DNA from: Pseudomonas azotoformans
Lineage (GTDB): Bacteria; Pseudomonadota; Gammaproteobacteria; Pseudomonadales; Pseudomonadaceae
Length of the DNA: 64,000 nucleotides
Direction of reading: 5' to 3'
NCBI RefSeq assembly: GCF_900103345.1
Contig: NZ_LT629702.1
Span: 5,378,501-5,442,500 of the forward strand
This document shows positions 18,364-27,934 of this stretch, one piece after another. How positions within the stretch are numbered: the stretch's first letter is position 1; each line of letters starts with the position of its first letter. A model generated the notes under the pieces. It saw only the letters and a list, made by a program, of their open reading frames with translations, had not been told where the DNA came from and did no database searches. A program made the position numbers and the translations under genes.

Positions 18364-19076
18364 GTGCACCTATCCTCGAAATGAAGGACCTGGACGTGTA
18401 TTACGGCCCGATCCAGGCCCTGAAAAAAGTCTCGCTGCACATCAACGAAGGCGAAACCGTCAGCCTGATCGGCTCCAACGGCGCGGGCAAGTCCACGCTG
18501 CTGATGTCGATCTTCGGCCAGCCACGGGCCGAGTCGGGGCAGATCCTCTACAACGGTGTCGACATTACCCACAAGTCGTCCCACTACATCGCCTCCAACG
18601 GCATTGCGCAGTCGCCGGAAGGGCGGCGGGTGTTCCCCGACATGACCGTCGAGGAAAACCTGCTGATGGGCACCATCCCGATTGGCGACAAGTACGCTCA
18701 GGAAGACATGCAGCGCATGTTCGAGCTGTTCCCACGGCTCAAGGAACGGCGTACCCAGCGTGCCATGACCATGTCCGGTGGCGAGCAGCAGATGCTCGCC
18801 ATTGCCCGGGCACTGATGAGTCGTCCGAAGTTGTTGCTGCTGGACGAGCCGAGCCTGGGCCTGGCGCCGATCGTGGTGAAGCAGATCTTCTCGACCCTGC
18901 GCGAGCTGGCGGCCACCGGGATGACTATCTTCCTGGTGGAGCAGAACGCCAACCATGCACTGCGCTTGTCGGACCGGGCGTACGTGATGGTCAACGGCGA
19001 GATCCGCCTGACCGGCACCGGCAAGGAATTGCTGGTGAACGAGGAAGTGCGCAACGCCTATTTGGGGGGGCATTAA
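18360..19076 (+). CDS. livF: Branched-chain-type ABC transporter ATPase LivF/BraG
   Basis: This 238-residue second ATPase starts at ATG 18360, overlapping the livG stop (ATGA). A longer in-frame opening to 18084 runs through livG in another frame and is rejected. Walker A is GSNGAGKST, the signature MSGGEQQMLAIARAL and Walker B LLLLDEPSLGLAP. It is the last gene of the importer operon; a REP pair follows its stop. Confidence 0.96.
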   Translation: MSAPILEMKDLDVYYGPIQALKKVSLHINEGETVSLIGSNGAGKSTLLMSIFGQPRAESGQILYNGVDITHKSSHYIASNGIAQSPEGRRVFPDMTVEENLLMGTIPIGDKYAQEDMQRMFELFPRLKERRTQRAMTMSGGEQQMLAIARALMSRPKLLLLDEPSLGLAPIVVKQIFSTLRELAATGMTIFLVEQNANHALRLSDRAYVMVNGEIRLTGTGKELLVNEEVRNAYLGGH

Positions 19077-19100
19077 TCTAAAGCTTGACGCAAAACCCCT

Positions 19101-19187
19101 GTGGGAGCGGGCTTGCTCGCGAAAGCGGTGTATCAGTCAGTACATCTGGAACTGACACACCGCTTTCGCGAGCAAGCCCGCTCCCAC
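19101..19187. repeat. Paired REP element, GTGGGAGCGGGC type
   Basis: Inverted REP pair directly after livF, probably the 3' end structure of the importer transcript. Confidence 0.9.
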
Positions 19188-20631
<1,444 letters not shown>

Positions 20632-20650
20632 GCCACATACGCCATACCCT

Positions 20651-20748
20651 GTAGGAGCGAGCTTGCTCGCGAAAAACGCCAGCGATGACGCGGGCATTCT
20701 GAATACACGCGGCGGTCTCAGGTTCTTCGCGAGCAAGCTCGCTCCTAC
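20651..20748. repeat. Paired REP element, GTAGGAGCGAGC type
   Basis: Inverted copies of GTAGGAGCGAGCTTGCTC between the SDR gene and the cation-efflux gene. Confidence 0.9.
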
Positions 20749-20848
20749 AATGAATGGCGGCAAATTGGCCAAAACAGGCCATAAGGTACACTCACCTCCT
20801 GAAAACCCCTCCGCACTCTGCGGATTCAAGGTTTTGACGGGAGGAAAT

Positions 20849-21754
20849 GTGAGTAACCGAGGTGAGCAGGCACTGCTCAAACAATCGACCATCCTGATGT
20901 TCGCCGTGGCGATCGCCGGGATTGTCACGGGTGTGGTATCCGGCGCCCAGTCCATTCTGTTCGACGGCTTTTTCTCGCTGATCGCCACCGCCATCAAGGT
21001 GTTGATGCTGATCACGGCCAAGCTGATCGCCAAGAAAAGCAACGAGCGTTTCCAGTTCGGCTATTGGCACCTGGAGCCCATGGTGCTGCTGATCGAAGGC
21101 AGCTTCCTGTTGCTGATCGCCATCTACGCGTTCCTCAACGGTGTGTTCGGCATTATCAATGGCGGGCGTGAGATCGAGCTGGGGCTGGTGATCATCTATG
21201 CGGCGGTGTTTACCGTCGTCGAGTTCGCCTATTTCTTCTACGTGCGCTACCGCAACCGCACGCTGAAATCATCGCTGATCCAGTTCGACAACATCAGTTG
21301 GCTGGTGGACGCGATGCTCTCGGTGGGCCTGTTGATCAGCTTTCTGGCGGCCCTGCTGCTTAAGTCCCAGGGCTATGGCGAGTGGGCGGTGTACGTCGAC
21401 CCGTTGATCCTGATCCTGCTGGCCCTGAGCATGCTGGCGCCGGCGTTGAAGATTTTGCGCCCGGCGTTGCGTGAGGTGCTGGGGATTGCGCCGGACCACC
21501 TGGACGACAAGGTGCGCGAGGTCATGGACGCGGCACAGGCCAAACATGGTTTCGACGACTACGTGTCCTACGTGCAAAAGCACGGGCGCGCACGGTTTAT
21601 CGAGATTCATGTGGTGTTGCCGGCGGATTACCCGGTGGACAACGTCGCGACCCTGGATGGGTTGCGCGAAGAGATATCCACAGGGCTCGGCACGCCGGAT
21701 GCGGCGCGCTGGTTGACGATCAGCTTTACCGGAGATCGTAAGTGGATTGCGTGA
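20849..21754 (+). CDS. Cation diffusion facilitator family transporter
   Basis: The likely start is GTG 20849 (MSNRGEQALLKQST), because GGGAGGAAAT precedes it and the upstream in-frame part runs through a REP element. The 301 residues contain about five or six membrane segments, FDGFFSLIATAIKVLM in the metal-site region, FQFGYWHLEPM, and a C-terminal cytoplasmic domain (ARFIEIHVVLPADYPVDN). The aspartates are arranged less canonically than in zinc exporters, so the metal is unclear. Confidence 0.9.
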   Translation: MSNRGEQALLKQSTILMFAVAIAGIVTGVVSGAQSILFDGFFSLIATAIKVLMLITAKLIAKKSNERFQFGYWHLEPMVLLIEGSFLLLIAIYAFLNGVFGIINGGREIELGLVIIYAAVFTVVEFAYFFYVRYRNRTLKSSLIQFDNISWLVDAMLSVGLLISFLAALLLKSQGYGEWAVYVDPLILILLALSMLAPALKILRPALREVLGIAPDHLDDKVREVMDAAQAKHGFDDYVSYVQKHGRARFIEIHVVLPADYPVDNVATLDGLREEISTGLGTPDAARWLTISFTGDRKWIA

Positions 21755-21778
21755 GGTCAGTGAGACCGAGTTGACGCC

Positions 21779-21862
21779 TTCGCGAGCAAGCCCGCTCCCA
21801 CATTTCGACCGTGTTTCAAGGATGTACTCGGTCAAACTGTGGGAGCGGGCTTGCTCGCGAGG
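21779..21862. repeat. Paired REP element, GTGGGAGCGGGC type
   Basis: Inverted REP pair between two convergent genes. Confidence 0.9.
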
Positions 21863-21874
21863 AGGCCCTGGCAT

Positions 21875-22984
21875 TCACCCAAGATGCTGGATCAGACCCT
21901 GGTAGCAAGTCGCCAAATGATATGGGGTAGTCGAAGGCATATCCCACCGACTCACCACACCTTGGGCATCCAGGCATTCATTCCAGCCTTTTGCATGCAG
22001 AAAATGTTGTTGCAGCGCCAGCAACTGGCGTTGCAGCACCGCTTCGCTGTTCGGTCGCAAGGTCAGTGCCCGCAGGTACTCGGCCTGGGCCCAGATGCGC
22101 TGGGTGCCGTCACGCACTGTGCCATCCAGCGCCAACATGCCGCTGACGGCGCCGCTCGCGTTATCCACACCCTTCTCTTCGGCGTAGGCAAACGCCAGTG
22201 TCAGGGAGGCGTGCAACGGCGTATCGCGCAGTAACTCAGACGACTCCAGCAAGAAAAACCATTCGAACTGGTGCCCTGGCTCAAACCAGTTATCCACAGC
22301 ACCCAGCGGTTTTTCCATCATCACGCCGTGCTGGCGGTCGATGAAGCGTTGCTGCATGGCGTGGGCCAGGTCCAGCAGGGCGTCCTGCGTGATGGCGTCG
22401 TCGCGCACGGCCAGGGTGGCGAGGAAGCCTTCGGCGAGGTGCATCAGCGGGTTTTGCAAGGGGCCGGACTTGAGGGACGACCAATTGCGCTCCAGCACCG
22501 CTTCGTACAGGCCGTCGCCTGTGGAAAACCGTTCGGCGACCACGGCCAGGGCGGCATTGAGCACCGACTCCACCAGCGGTTCACGCAACTTGGCCCAGTA
22601 ATGGGCGCAGGCGAAGATGATGAACGCGTGGGTGTACAGGTCTTTGCGCTTGTCCAGCGGCCGGCCGGCGGGGTCGATGCTGTAGAACCAGCCGCCATGT
22701 TCGGCGTCGTGGAAGTGGCGTTGCAGCGAGCGGAACAACGCCGCTGCACGTTCTTCGGCAAAGGCCGCACCGGGCTCGCCGATCAGGCTGGCGAACAGGT
22801 ACAGCTGCCGGGCGCAGGCCATGGCGCGGTAGCGTTGTGGGGGTAATGGCCGGTGGTCGGCGTCCAGCGCCTCGTAGGGCAATGCCAGGTCGGCATTCCA
22901 GCCGGGGCCTTGCCAGAGCGGCACGATCAGGCTGTGGAAGTGCGTGAGCACGGTGTTCAAGGAGGGTTGGGAAGCGCTGGGCAT
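21875..22984 (-). CDS. AGE-family epimerase/isomerase
   Basis: This 369-residue protein has the alpha/alpha-barrel pattern of the N-acylglucosamine 2-epimerase family: ACARQLYLFA, GGWFYSIDPAGRPLDKRKDLYTHAF, NPLMHLAEGFLA, PGHQFEWFFLL and WAQAEYLRAL, with conserved histidines that serve as acid/base in family members. Characterised relatives are mannose isomerases, sulfoquinovose isomerases and cellobiose 2-epimerases; the aromatic and charged residues here fit an aldose-ketose isomerase but do not settle the sugar. It is monocistronic. Confidence 0.88.
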   Translation of the reverse strand: MPSASQPSLNTVLTHFHSLIVPLWQGPGWNADLALPYEALDADHRPLPPQRYRAMACARQLYLFASLIGEPGAAFAEERAAALFRSLQRHFHDAEHGGWFYSIDPAGRPLDKRKDLYTHAFIIFACAHYWAKLREPLVESVLNAALAVVAERFSTGDGLYEAVLERNWSSLKSGPLQNPLMHLAEGFLATLAVRDDAITQDALLDLAHAMQQRFIDRQHGVMMEKPLGAVDNWFEPGHQFEWFFLLESSELLRDTPLHASLTLAFAYAEEKGVDNASGAVSGMLALDGTVRDGTQRIWAQAEYLRALTLRPNSEAVLQRQLLALQQHFLHAKGWNECLDAQGVVSRWDMPSTTPYHLATCYQGLIQHLG

Positions 22985-23060
22985 TGGCTGGCGTCGTCAC
23001 GGCAGGGGTGTAGGCGCGCATGGTAGCAGGCTTGGGTTCTGTGTTGTTTGTACTGCCGCC

Positions 23061-23143
23061 TTCGCGAGCAAGCCCGCTCCCACAATGTGACCGAGTACTT
23101 CCTTGGAATACGGTCAAATTGTGGGAGCGGGCTTGCTCGCGAA
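23061..23143. repeat. Paired REP element, GTGGGAGCGGGC type
   Basis: Inverted REP pair between the AGE gene and the 3' end of the urease accessory operon. Confidence 0.9.
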
Positions 23144-23166
23144 GAGGCCCTTATCGACGCCGAAAA

Positions 23167-23739
23167 TCAGCCCGCGAGCAACCAAGCCCCCGTCGCCGCC
23201 GAAGCCGCCCCCGCAACCCGCACCAACGGCGCCGCCGCCGCCGGCAGGAAGCGCACCACCGCGTAACCGGCAGCATGCAGTACAGCGGTCGCCGCGACAA
23301 AACCCGCCGCATACGCCCACGGGCTGGACATGTCCGGCAGCTCCAGGCCATGGGCCACGCCATGGAACAGTGCGAACAAGGCTGTCGCGCCGACCGCCAC
23401 GAACAACGGCGGACGCACCGCCAGCGCGACTGCCAGGCCCAGGGCCAACACCGACGCGGCAATCCCGCTTTCCAGCGCCGGCAACGCCAGGCCTTCAAAC
23501 CCCAGCACGCCGCCGATCAGCATGGTGCCCACGAAGGTGCACGGCAGTGCCCAGCGCGCGGCGCCTTTTTGTTGGGCGGCCCACAAGCCGACCGCCACCA
23601 TGGCCAACAAGTGGTCGATGCCGCTCAGGGGATGGCTGATGCCGGCCACCAGGCCGTTGTCGCCGTGGCCCGGGTGGGCGAAGGCCAGGGCAGGGGCCAG
23701 CAGCAGGGCGGCGGCGGTCAGCAGTTTCTTGAGGTTCAT
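23167..23739 (-). CDS. ureJ: HupE/UreJ nickel permease-like membrane protein
   Basis: This 190-residue protein has a signal-like first segment ending in AFAHPGHGD, whose histidines are characteristic of HupE/UreJ, followed by HPLSGIDHLLAMVAVG and about six membrane helices. HxxxxD in the first core helix is the expected metal-binding motif. It is probably a secondary nickel transporter feeding urease. It is the last gene of ureE-ureF-ureG-ureJ, 22 bases after ureG. Confidence 0.92.
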   Translation of the reverse strand: MNLKKLLTAAALLLAPALAFAHPGHGDNGLVAGISHPLSGIDHLLAMVAVGLWAAQQKGAARWALPCTFVGTMLIGGVLGFEGLALPALESGIAASVLALGLAVALAVRPPLFVAVGATALFALFHGVAHGLELPDMSSPWAYAAGFVAATAVLHAAGYAVVRFLPAAAAPLVRVAGAASAATGAWLLAG

Positions 23740-23761
23740 GGACAGGTTCCTTATGGGTTGA

Positions 23762-24376
23762 TCAGGCGGCGGTCAGCAGGCCTTGGCGTTCGATGAAGGC
23801 GACGATGTCATCCAGGCCGACGCCGGTTTTCTGGTTGCTGAACACAAAGGGTTTGCCGTTGCGCATGCGCGTGGTGTCGCTGTTCATCAGCTCCAGCGAG
23901 GCGCCGACCAACGGGGCCAGGTCGATCTTGTTGATCACCAGCAGGTCGGATTTGCAGATGCCCGGCCCGCCCTTGCGCGGCAGCTTGTCGCCGGCGGACA
24001 CATCGATCACGTAGATGGTCAGGTCCGACAGTTCCGGGCTGAAGGTCGCCGACAGGTTGTCGCCGCCGGATTCCACCAGGATCAGGTCCAGGCCGGGGAA
24101 GCGGCGGTTGAGCTGGTCCACTGCCTCCAGGTTGATCGAGGCGTCTTCGCGGATCGCCGTATGCGGGCAGCCGCCGGTTTCCACGCCGATGATGCGTTCC
24201 GGTGCCAGGGCCTGGTTGCGCACCAGGAAGTCGGCGTCTTCGCGGGTATAGATGTCGTTGGTGACCACCGCCAGGTTGTAGCGATCGCGCAGCGCCAGGC
24301 ACAGGGCCAGGGTCAGGGCGGTCTTGCCGGAACCCACCGGGCCGCCGATGCCGACGCGTAGAGGTTGTGCGTTCAT
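23762..24376 (-). CDS. ureG: Urease accessory GTPase UreG
   Basis: UreG couples GTP hydrolysis to nickel delivery into apo-urease. The 204-residue protein shows Walker A at residues 12-19 (GPVGSGKT), the nickel-binding Cys70-Pro71-His72 (GGCPHTAI), [12 protein letters not shown] and the guanine motif NKIDLAP. It lies 12 bases downstream of ureF. Confidence 0.98.
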   Translation of the reverse strand: MNAQPLRVGIGGPVGSGKTALTLALCLALRDRYNLAVVTNDIYTREDADFLVRNQALAPERIIGVETGGCPHTAIREDASINLEAVDQLNRRFPGLDLILVESGGDNLSATFSPELSDLTIYVIDVSAGDKLPRKGGPGICKSDLLVINKIDLAPLVGASLELMNSDTTRMRNGKPFVFSNQKTGVGLDDIVAFIERQGLLTAA

Positions 24377-24388
24377 GTGTGTTGTCTC

Positions 24389-25063
24389 CTAGGAACGGAA
24401 CAGGCGGCTGTATTGGCGCTCGTGGGCCATGCACGCCAGGGACAGGCCAAAGGCGGCGCTGCCGAGTTGATCAGGGTCGATGTGGCTGGCGTCCTGCTGG
24501 GCTTGTTGCAACAGCGGCAGCAATTCGCTGGTCAGGCGTTGGGCGGCTTGCTGGCCGAGCGGCAGGGTTTTCATCAGCACCGCCAATTGGTTTTCCAGCC
24601 AGCTCCACAGCCACGCGGCGAGGGCGTCGGCCGGGCTGATATTCCAGGCGCGGGCGGCCAGCGCCCAGCCCAGGGCCAGATGCGGTTCGCCGCGCTGTTC
24701 GAGAAAGTTGCGGGCAGCGTCATCCAGTTCCGGCAGGCCATTGAGCAGTTGTTGCAGGGAGTAGCCCATCTGCCGGCTCTCCTGATACAGCTCGCGGGTC
24801 TCACGGCTGGCGCGGTGTTCTTCACACAACTGCGCCAGGCGCGACCAATCTGCCTCCAGGGCGGCCTGGCAATGGGCGAGCAGCAACGGCGCCTCGAAAC
24901 GTGCGAGGTTGAGCAGCAACTGGTCGCTGATCCAGCGGCGCGCAGTGGCCGCATCGTTGACGCGGCCGTTCTCGACGGCCATTTCCAGGCCTTGTGAATA
25001 GCTGTAGCCGCCAATCGGCAATTGCGGACTGGCCAGACGCAGCAGCGCCCAGGCTGGGTTCAT
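24389..25063 (-). CDS. ureF: Urease accessory protein UreF
   Basis: UreF bridges UreD and UreG on apo-urease. This 224-residue all-helical protein shows family marks LRLASPQLPIGGYSYSQGLE near the N-terminus and GWALAARAWNI. It overlaps ureE by four bases (ATGA at 25060-25063), so the two are translationally coupled. Confidence 0.96.
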   Translation of the reverse strand: MNPAWALLRLASPQLPIGGYSYSQGLEMAVENGRVNDAATARRWISDQLLLNLARFEAPLLLAHCQAALEADWSRLAQLCEEHRASRETRELYQESRQMGYSLQQLLNGLPELDDAARNFLEQRGEPHLALGWALAARAWNISPADALAAWLWSWLENQLAVLMKTLPLGQQAAQRLTSELLPLLQQAQQDASHIDPDQLGSAAFGLSLACMAHERQYSRLFRS

Positions 25064-25560
25064 AGACGCACGCCAAACTGATGCAGCTTGGGTGGGTAGT
25101 TGAAGTCTTCATCACCATGGCGCGAATGATGATGGCCGCCGCCGTAGGCACCATGCTCCGGTTGAAACGGTGCTTCGATGGTTTCCGCCTGTGCACCCAA
25201 CTGTTCGAGCATGGCCTTGAGCACGTAGTCGTCGAGCAGGCGCAACCAGCCGTCACCGACCTGCAACGCTACGTGGCGATTGCCCAGGTGATAGGCCGCA
25301 CGGGTCAGTTCGAATGCACTGCTGCAGGTCACGTGTAAGAGTTGTTCAGGCCGGGCGCACACGCGTACGACGCGTCCGTCTTCAGCCTGCAGGAATTCGC
25401 CATCGTGCAGCGGTGGCTGGCCGCGCTCCAGGAAAAGGCCGACGTCTTCACCGTCGGCACTGAAACAGCGCAGGCGGCTTTTGCTGCGGGCTTCGAAGTT
25501 CAGCAGCAACTCGGCGGCCCAGAGGGCTTGGGGGGCGATTCGGCGGTGGATCACCAGCAT
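25060..25560 (-). CDS. ureE: Urease accessory nickel metallochaperone UreE
   Basis: UreE carries nickel to the UreDFG-urease complex. The 166-residue protein has the UreE N domain (SRLRCFSADGEDVGLFLERG), the metal-site region HLGNRHVALQ and a C-terminal histidine-rich tail (HGAYGGGHHHSRHGDED) expected to bind extra nickel. A GGAAG site precedes ATG 25560. It is first in ureE-F-G-J and is about 31 kb from ureDABC. Confidence 0.97.
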   Translation of the reverse strand: MLVIHRRIAPQALWAAELLLNFEARSKSRLRCFSADGEDVGLFLERGQPPLHDGEFLQAEDGRVVRVCARPEQLLHVTCSSAFELTRAAYHLGNRHVALQVGDGWLRLLDDYVLKAMLEQLGAQAETIEAPFQPEHGAYGGGHHHSRHGDEDFNYPPKLHQFGVRL

Positions 25561-25596
25561 CAGGCAGCTTCCAGCTATGAGCGATGAAACAGCTAG

Positions 25597-25612
25597 AGCA
25601 AGGGGCTTGCCA
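25597..25612 (-). promoter_or_regulatory. Sigma-54-like promoter for ureEFGJ
   Basis: Read on the minus strand, TGGCAAGCCCCTTGCT matches the -24/-12 consensus with one change (A for C after GGCA). GG at 25611-25610 and GC at 25599-25598 are ten bases apart. It points at ureE, 36 bases before its ATG. A clear NtrC dyad is not seen; a half-site TGCACT lies near 25719. Confidence 0.65.
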
Positions 25613-25835
25613 ACCTCGCCGAGGTGTAGGAAATGCCTGTAGGCGTGTGAGTCGCGCCACTAAATAGGGCGAAAGGACATGGCGGCTATGCGCCAAAGTG
25701 GTGCGAAGTATTGCTTGTTGCACTGTGATGGGTGTTTTCGGATTTTCCCTACAGGGTCTAAGGAATCAGCGTTCATCAGGTTGCCTGCGAGATCTTTAGT
25801 CTGTGCGCCGTGTTTTATCCACAGCGACGTTCATC

Positions 25836-26333
25836 ATGTTCAAGTCACTTTGTTATCTGTTTATTGTCAGCCTGACGTCTGTGCTTTCTCCGGCCTCCGC
25901 CAACCTGCAACACCACGCCTCTTTCTCCACGTCACTGAAAGAGGCATCCATCAATGATGTGATCGACCGTGCCCACCAACTGCTGGGAACCCCCTACAAA
26001 TGGGGTGGCACCTCGGCGGATCAAGGCTTCGATTGCAGCAGTTTCCTGGTTTACCTGTTCAAGACCCAAGCCAATATCCAGATACCCCGCACGACGGTCG
26101 CGATGCACCGCTCCACGGCCCCGTCCATCAAACGCAACGCGCTCAAGCCCGGCGATGCGGTGTTTTTCAAGGGGAACGGGCGCGGCCGGGTCAGCCATGT
26201 GGGCCTTTACATCGGCGAGGGCAAATTTATTCATTCGCCGCGTACCGGCAAGAGCATCCGCATCGATTCGTTGAGCAACAGCTACTGGAACAGGAACTAC
26301 ACCACGGCCAAGCGCTTTCACTCAGCGGGATGA
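25836..26333 (+). CDS. NlpC/P60-family peptidoglycan endopeptidase
   Basis: This 165-residue exported protein starts MFKSLCYLFIVSLTSVLSPASA, a likely signal peptide, and carries one NlpC/P60 domain. The triad is Cys67 (GFDCSSFLVYLF), His121 (RVSHVGLYIG) and His133 (KFIHSPRTG). Such enzymes cut the D-Glu to diaminopimelate bond in cell-wall peptides (compare Spr/MepS and MepH). Cys6 lies inside the signal region but no clear lipobox is seen. It is convergent with the DesT-like gene, 5 bases away. Confidence 0.93.
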   Translation: MFKSLCYLFIVSLTSVLSPASANLQHHASFSTSLKEASINDVIDRAHQLLGTPYKWGGTSADQGFDCSSFLVYLFKTQANIQIPRTTVAMHRSTAPSIKRNALKPGDAVFFKGNGRGRVSHVGLYIGEGKFIHSPRTGKSIRIDSLSNSYWNRNYTTAKRFHSAG

Positions 26334-26338
26334 TGGCG

Positions 26339-26971
26339 TTACTCGGTGCTGCCCAGGCCTTGCCAGTGCTTCAAGCCGATAAAGATAAAGCGCAATTGCT
26401 GGGTGATTTTTGCCTGGGGCGTGAGGTGGTCAGGCAGGGCCTGGGCCGGCGGGTCGATGATGTCGGGCAGGGTGGCGAATACACTTTTGACGATCAGGTC
26501 GGCCATCACGTGCAAACCTTCGGCATCCAGGTGCTGCAGCTTGGGCATCAGCGTCAGGTCGGCTGCCAGGTCGCGGGTGATGTCTTCGCGCAAGGCGCCG
26601 ATCGCTTGGCGCACCGCGAGGCAGCCACCGTATTGTTCACGGGCCAGGAACAGGAATTGCGAACGGTTGGCCGAGACCACATCCAGAAAGATCCGCACGG
26701 AGGCATCGATAATGCCGCCCATCACGAACTCGTTGTGGCGCACCAGGCGTATGGTGGCGCGGAAGGTCTGGCCCACTTCGCTGACCAGGACGAGCCCAAG
26801 CTGGTCCATATCGGCAAAATGGCGGTAGAAACCGGTAGGTACGATGCCGGCCGTCTTCGCCACTTCCCGCAGGCTCAGGCTGCCAAACCCACGGCCACAC
26901 TCCATCAGATGGCGGGCTGCGTCCATCAAGGCGAGGCGGGTCTGTTGCTTCTGTTCGGCGCGGGGCAGCAT
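26339..26971 (-). CDS. desT: TetR-family regulator, DesT-like
   Basis: ATG 26971 gives 210 residues starting MLPRAEQKQQTRLALMDAARHL. The HTH region SLSLREVAKTAGIVPTGFYRHF and the downstream SANRSQFLFLAREQYGG match the P. aeruginosa DesT sequence as I recall it. DesT senses the saturated/unsaturated acyl-CoA ratio and represses the desaturase pair desC-desB there. Those partners are not next to it in this window. Its place beside ureE agrees with the P. aeruginosa order. Confidence 0.85.
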   Translation of the reverse strand: MLPRAEQKQQTRLALMDAARHLMECGRGFGSLSLREVAKTAGIVPTGFYRHFADMDQLGLVLVSEVGQTFRATIRLVRHNEFVMGGIIDASVRIFLDVVSANRSQFLFLAREQYGGCLAVRQAIGALREDITRDLAADLTLMPKLQHLDAEGLHVMADLIVKSVFATLPDIIDPPAQALPDHLTPQAKITQQLRFIFIGLKHWQGLGSTE

Positions 26972-27011
26972 TGGCGGGCGGGCTTTGTCGGCAAGTACAG
27001 CGACGCACTCT

Positions 27012-27028
27012 AGCAAAACAGTTCTGCT
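27012..27028. promoter_or_regulatory. Imperfect palindrome upstream of desT
   Basis: AGCAAAACAGTTCTGCT pairs seven of eight positions around a central A, 41 bases before the desT start. It is a candidate autoregulatory operator. Confidence 0.35.
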
Positions 27029-27076
27029 GGCGTCGAACTTGGCAGGGGAAGGGCGTGACGCGACCTACAGGAAAGC

Positions 27077-27106
27077 AAAAGCCCGATCGACAGATCGGGC
27101 TTTTTT
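27077..27106 (-). terminator. Rho-independent terminator after the repeat-protein gene
   Basis: AGCCCGATC and GATCGGGCT form a 9-bp stem with a four-base loop, flanked by A-run and T-run on either side. It is positioned to end the minus-strand gene at 27123-27575 before the desT promoter, and could work in both directions. Confidence 0.85.
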
Positions 27107-27122
27107 CTCGGCCACCACGGGG

Positions 27123-27575
27123 TTAGCTCTGTGCTTGATGCAGTTCTTGCAGACGGTCAGCGCCGCCTTCGGCAATACCTTGGGTGTAGGCACGTTCATT
27201 GGCTTGCTCAGCGCCACCTTCAACCAGGCCTTTCTGTTCAAGGCGATCACGGCCACCTTCGGCAACAGCATTGCGTTCCAGCAGGCGATCAGCGCCACCT
27301 TCAACCAGACCTTTCTGTTCCAGGCGGTTGCGACCGTTTTCGGTCAGGCCTTCGGTGTAAGCACGTTTGTTGGCGTGTTCCGAGCCATTCTCAGCAACAG
27401 CGCCTTTGGCGTAGTCACGGTTCTCTTCTTCTTGCGAACCGCTGCGAGCGACGGTCTGGCTGAAATGAGCGGCGTCGGCTTTGACTTGTGGGGTGACCTG
27501 TTCGGCGGCTGGCAGGGCAAAGGCACTGGAAGCCAGGATGGATAACAGGACGGTAGCGAGTACTTGGCGTTTCAT
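27123..27575 (-). CDS. Exported repeat-rich protein of unknown function
   Basis: ATG 27575 gives 150 residues with a signal peptide (MKRQVLATVLLSILASSAFA) and a hydrophilic mature part. From about residue 70 onward it is built of repeats of roughly 11-13 residues with the core [L/A]-x-E-x-G-x-x-R-L, for example KGLVEGGADRL, NAVAEGGRDRL, KGLVEGGAEQAN and GIAEGGADRL. It has no cysteine. The repeats give the opposite strand a long spurious open frame. Similar Pseudomonas proteins carry uninformative names; I do not assign a function. A terminator follows. Confidence 0.75.
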   Translation of the reverse strand: MKRQVLATVLLSILASSAFALPAAEQVTPQVKADAAHFSQTVARSGSQEEENRDYAKGAVAENGSEHANKRAYTEGLTENGRNRLEQKGLVEGGADRLLERNAVAEGGRDRLEQKGLVEGGAEQANERAYTQGIAEGGADRLQELHQAQS

Positions 27576-27934
27576 GATGGGTTGCTCCTTGGGAGGGCGA
27601 TAAAGTGGGTACAGGGCTAATGCTACTCTCGATAAGTCGATATAAAAGTTCATAAACACAATGGTAATAATCAACAGAATTGATTGTTCTAGGCGGAGGC
27701 TCTAGAACGGGCCTCTCAAGCACGCGGTTTTGCACCGGTGTGGGTATTTTCGACACGCAAGTGGGTAACAATGGTGCGGTGCTGCTGGGGAAATCTGTCG
27801 AAGTGGTCAGGAAGTGAGGTTTTTCCGGGCAAATCGGGGATTGGGTTAAACCCCCATGCGGTTTACCAGTCGTAGTCCTATAAGCTGTCCTTAAAGGCTG
27901 TCACCCAGCCAGTCGTATTCAGGAGTCCTGTGCA
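27576..27934. other. Divergent regulatory gap with two dyads
   Basis: The 359 bases between the repeat-protein gene and asmA-like gene hold no gene I can support. The part from about 27600 to 27690 is AT-rich. Two inverted repeats are visible: AATCAA-N5-TTGATT at 27669-27685 and GTTCTAG-N9-CTAGAAC at 27686-27708. The end, CAGGAG before 27935, is the ribosome-binding site of the AsmA gene. Confidence 0.5.
27686..27708. promoter_or_regulatory. Perfect 7-bp inverted repeat, candidate operator
   Basis: GTTCTAG and CTAGAAC are exact inverse complements separated by nine bases, about 110 bases upstream of the repeat-protein gene. Confidence 0.35.

Noticed and set aside
26844..27545. 233-codon plus-strand frame opposite the repeat-protein gene
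   Set aside because: The long frame is produced by the repeats of the real minus-strand gene and by the desT 5' region.
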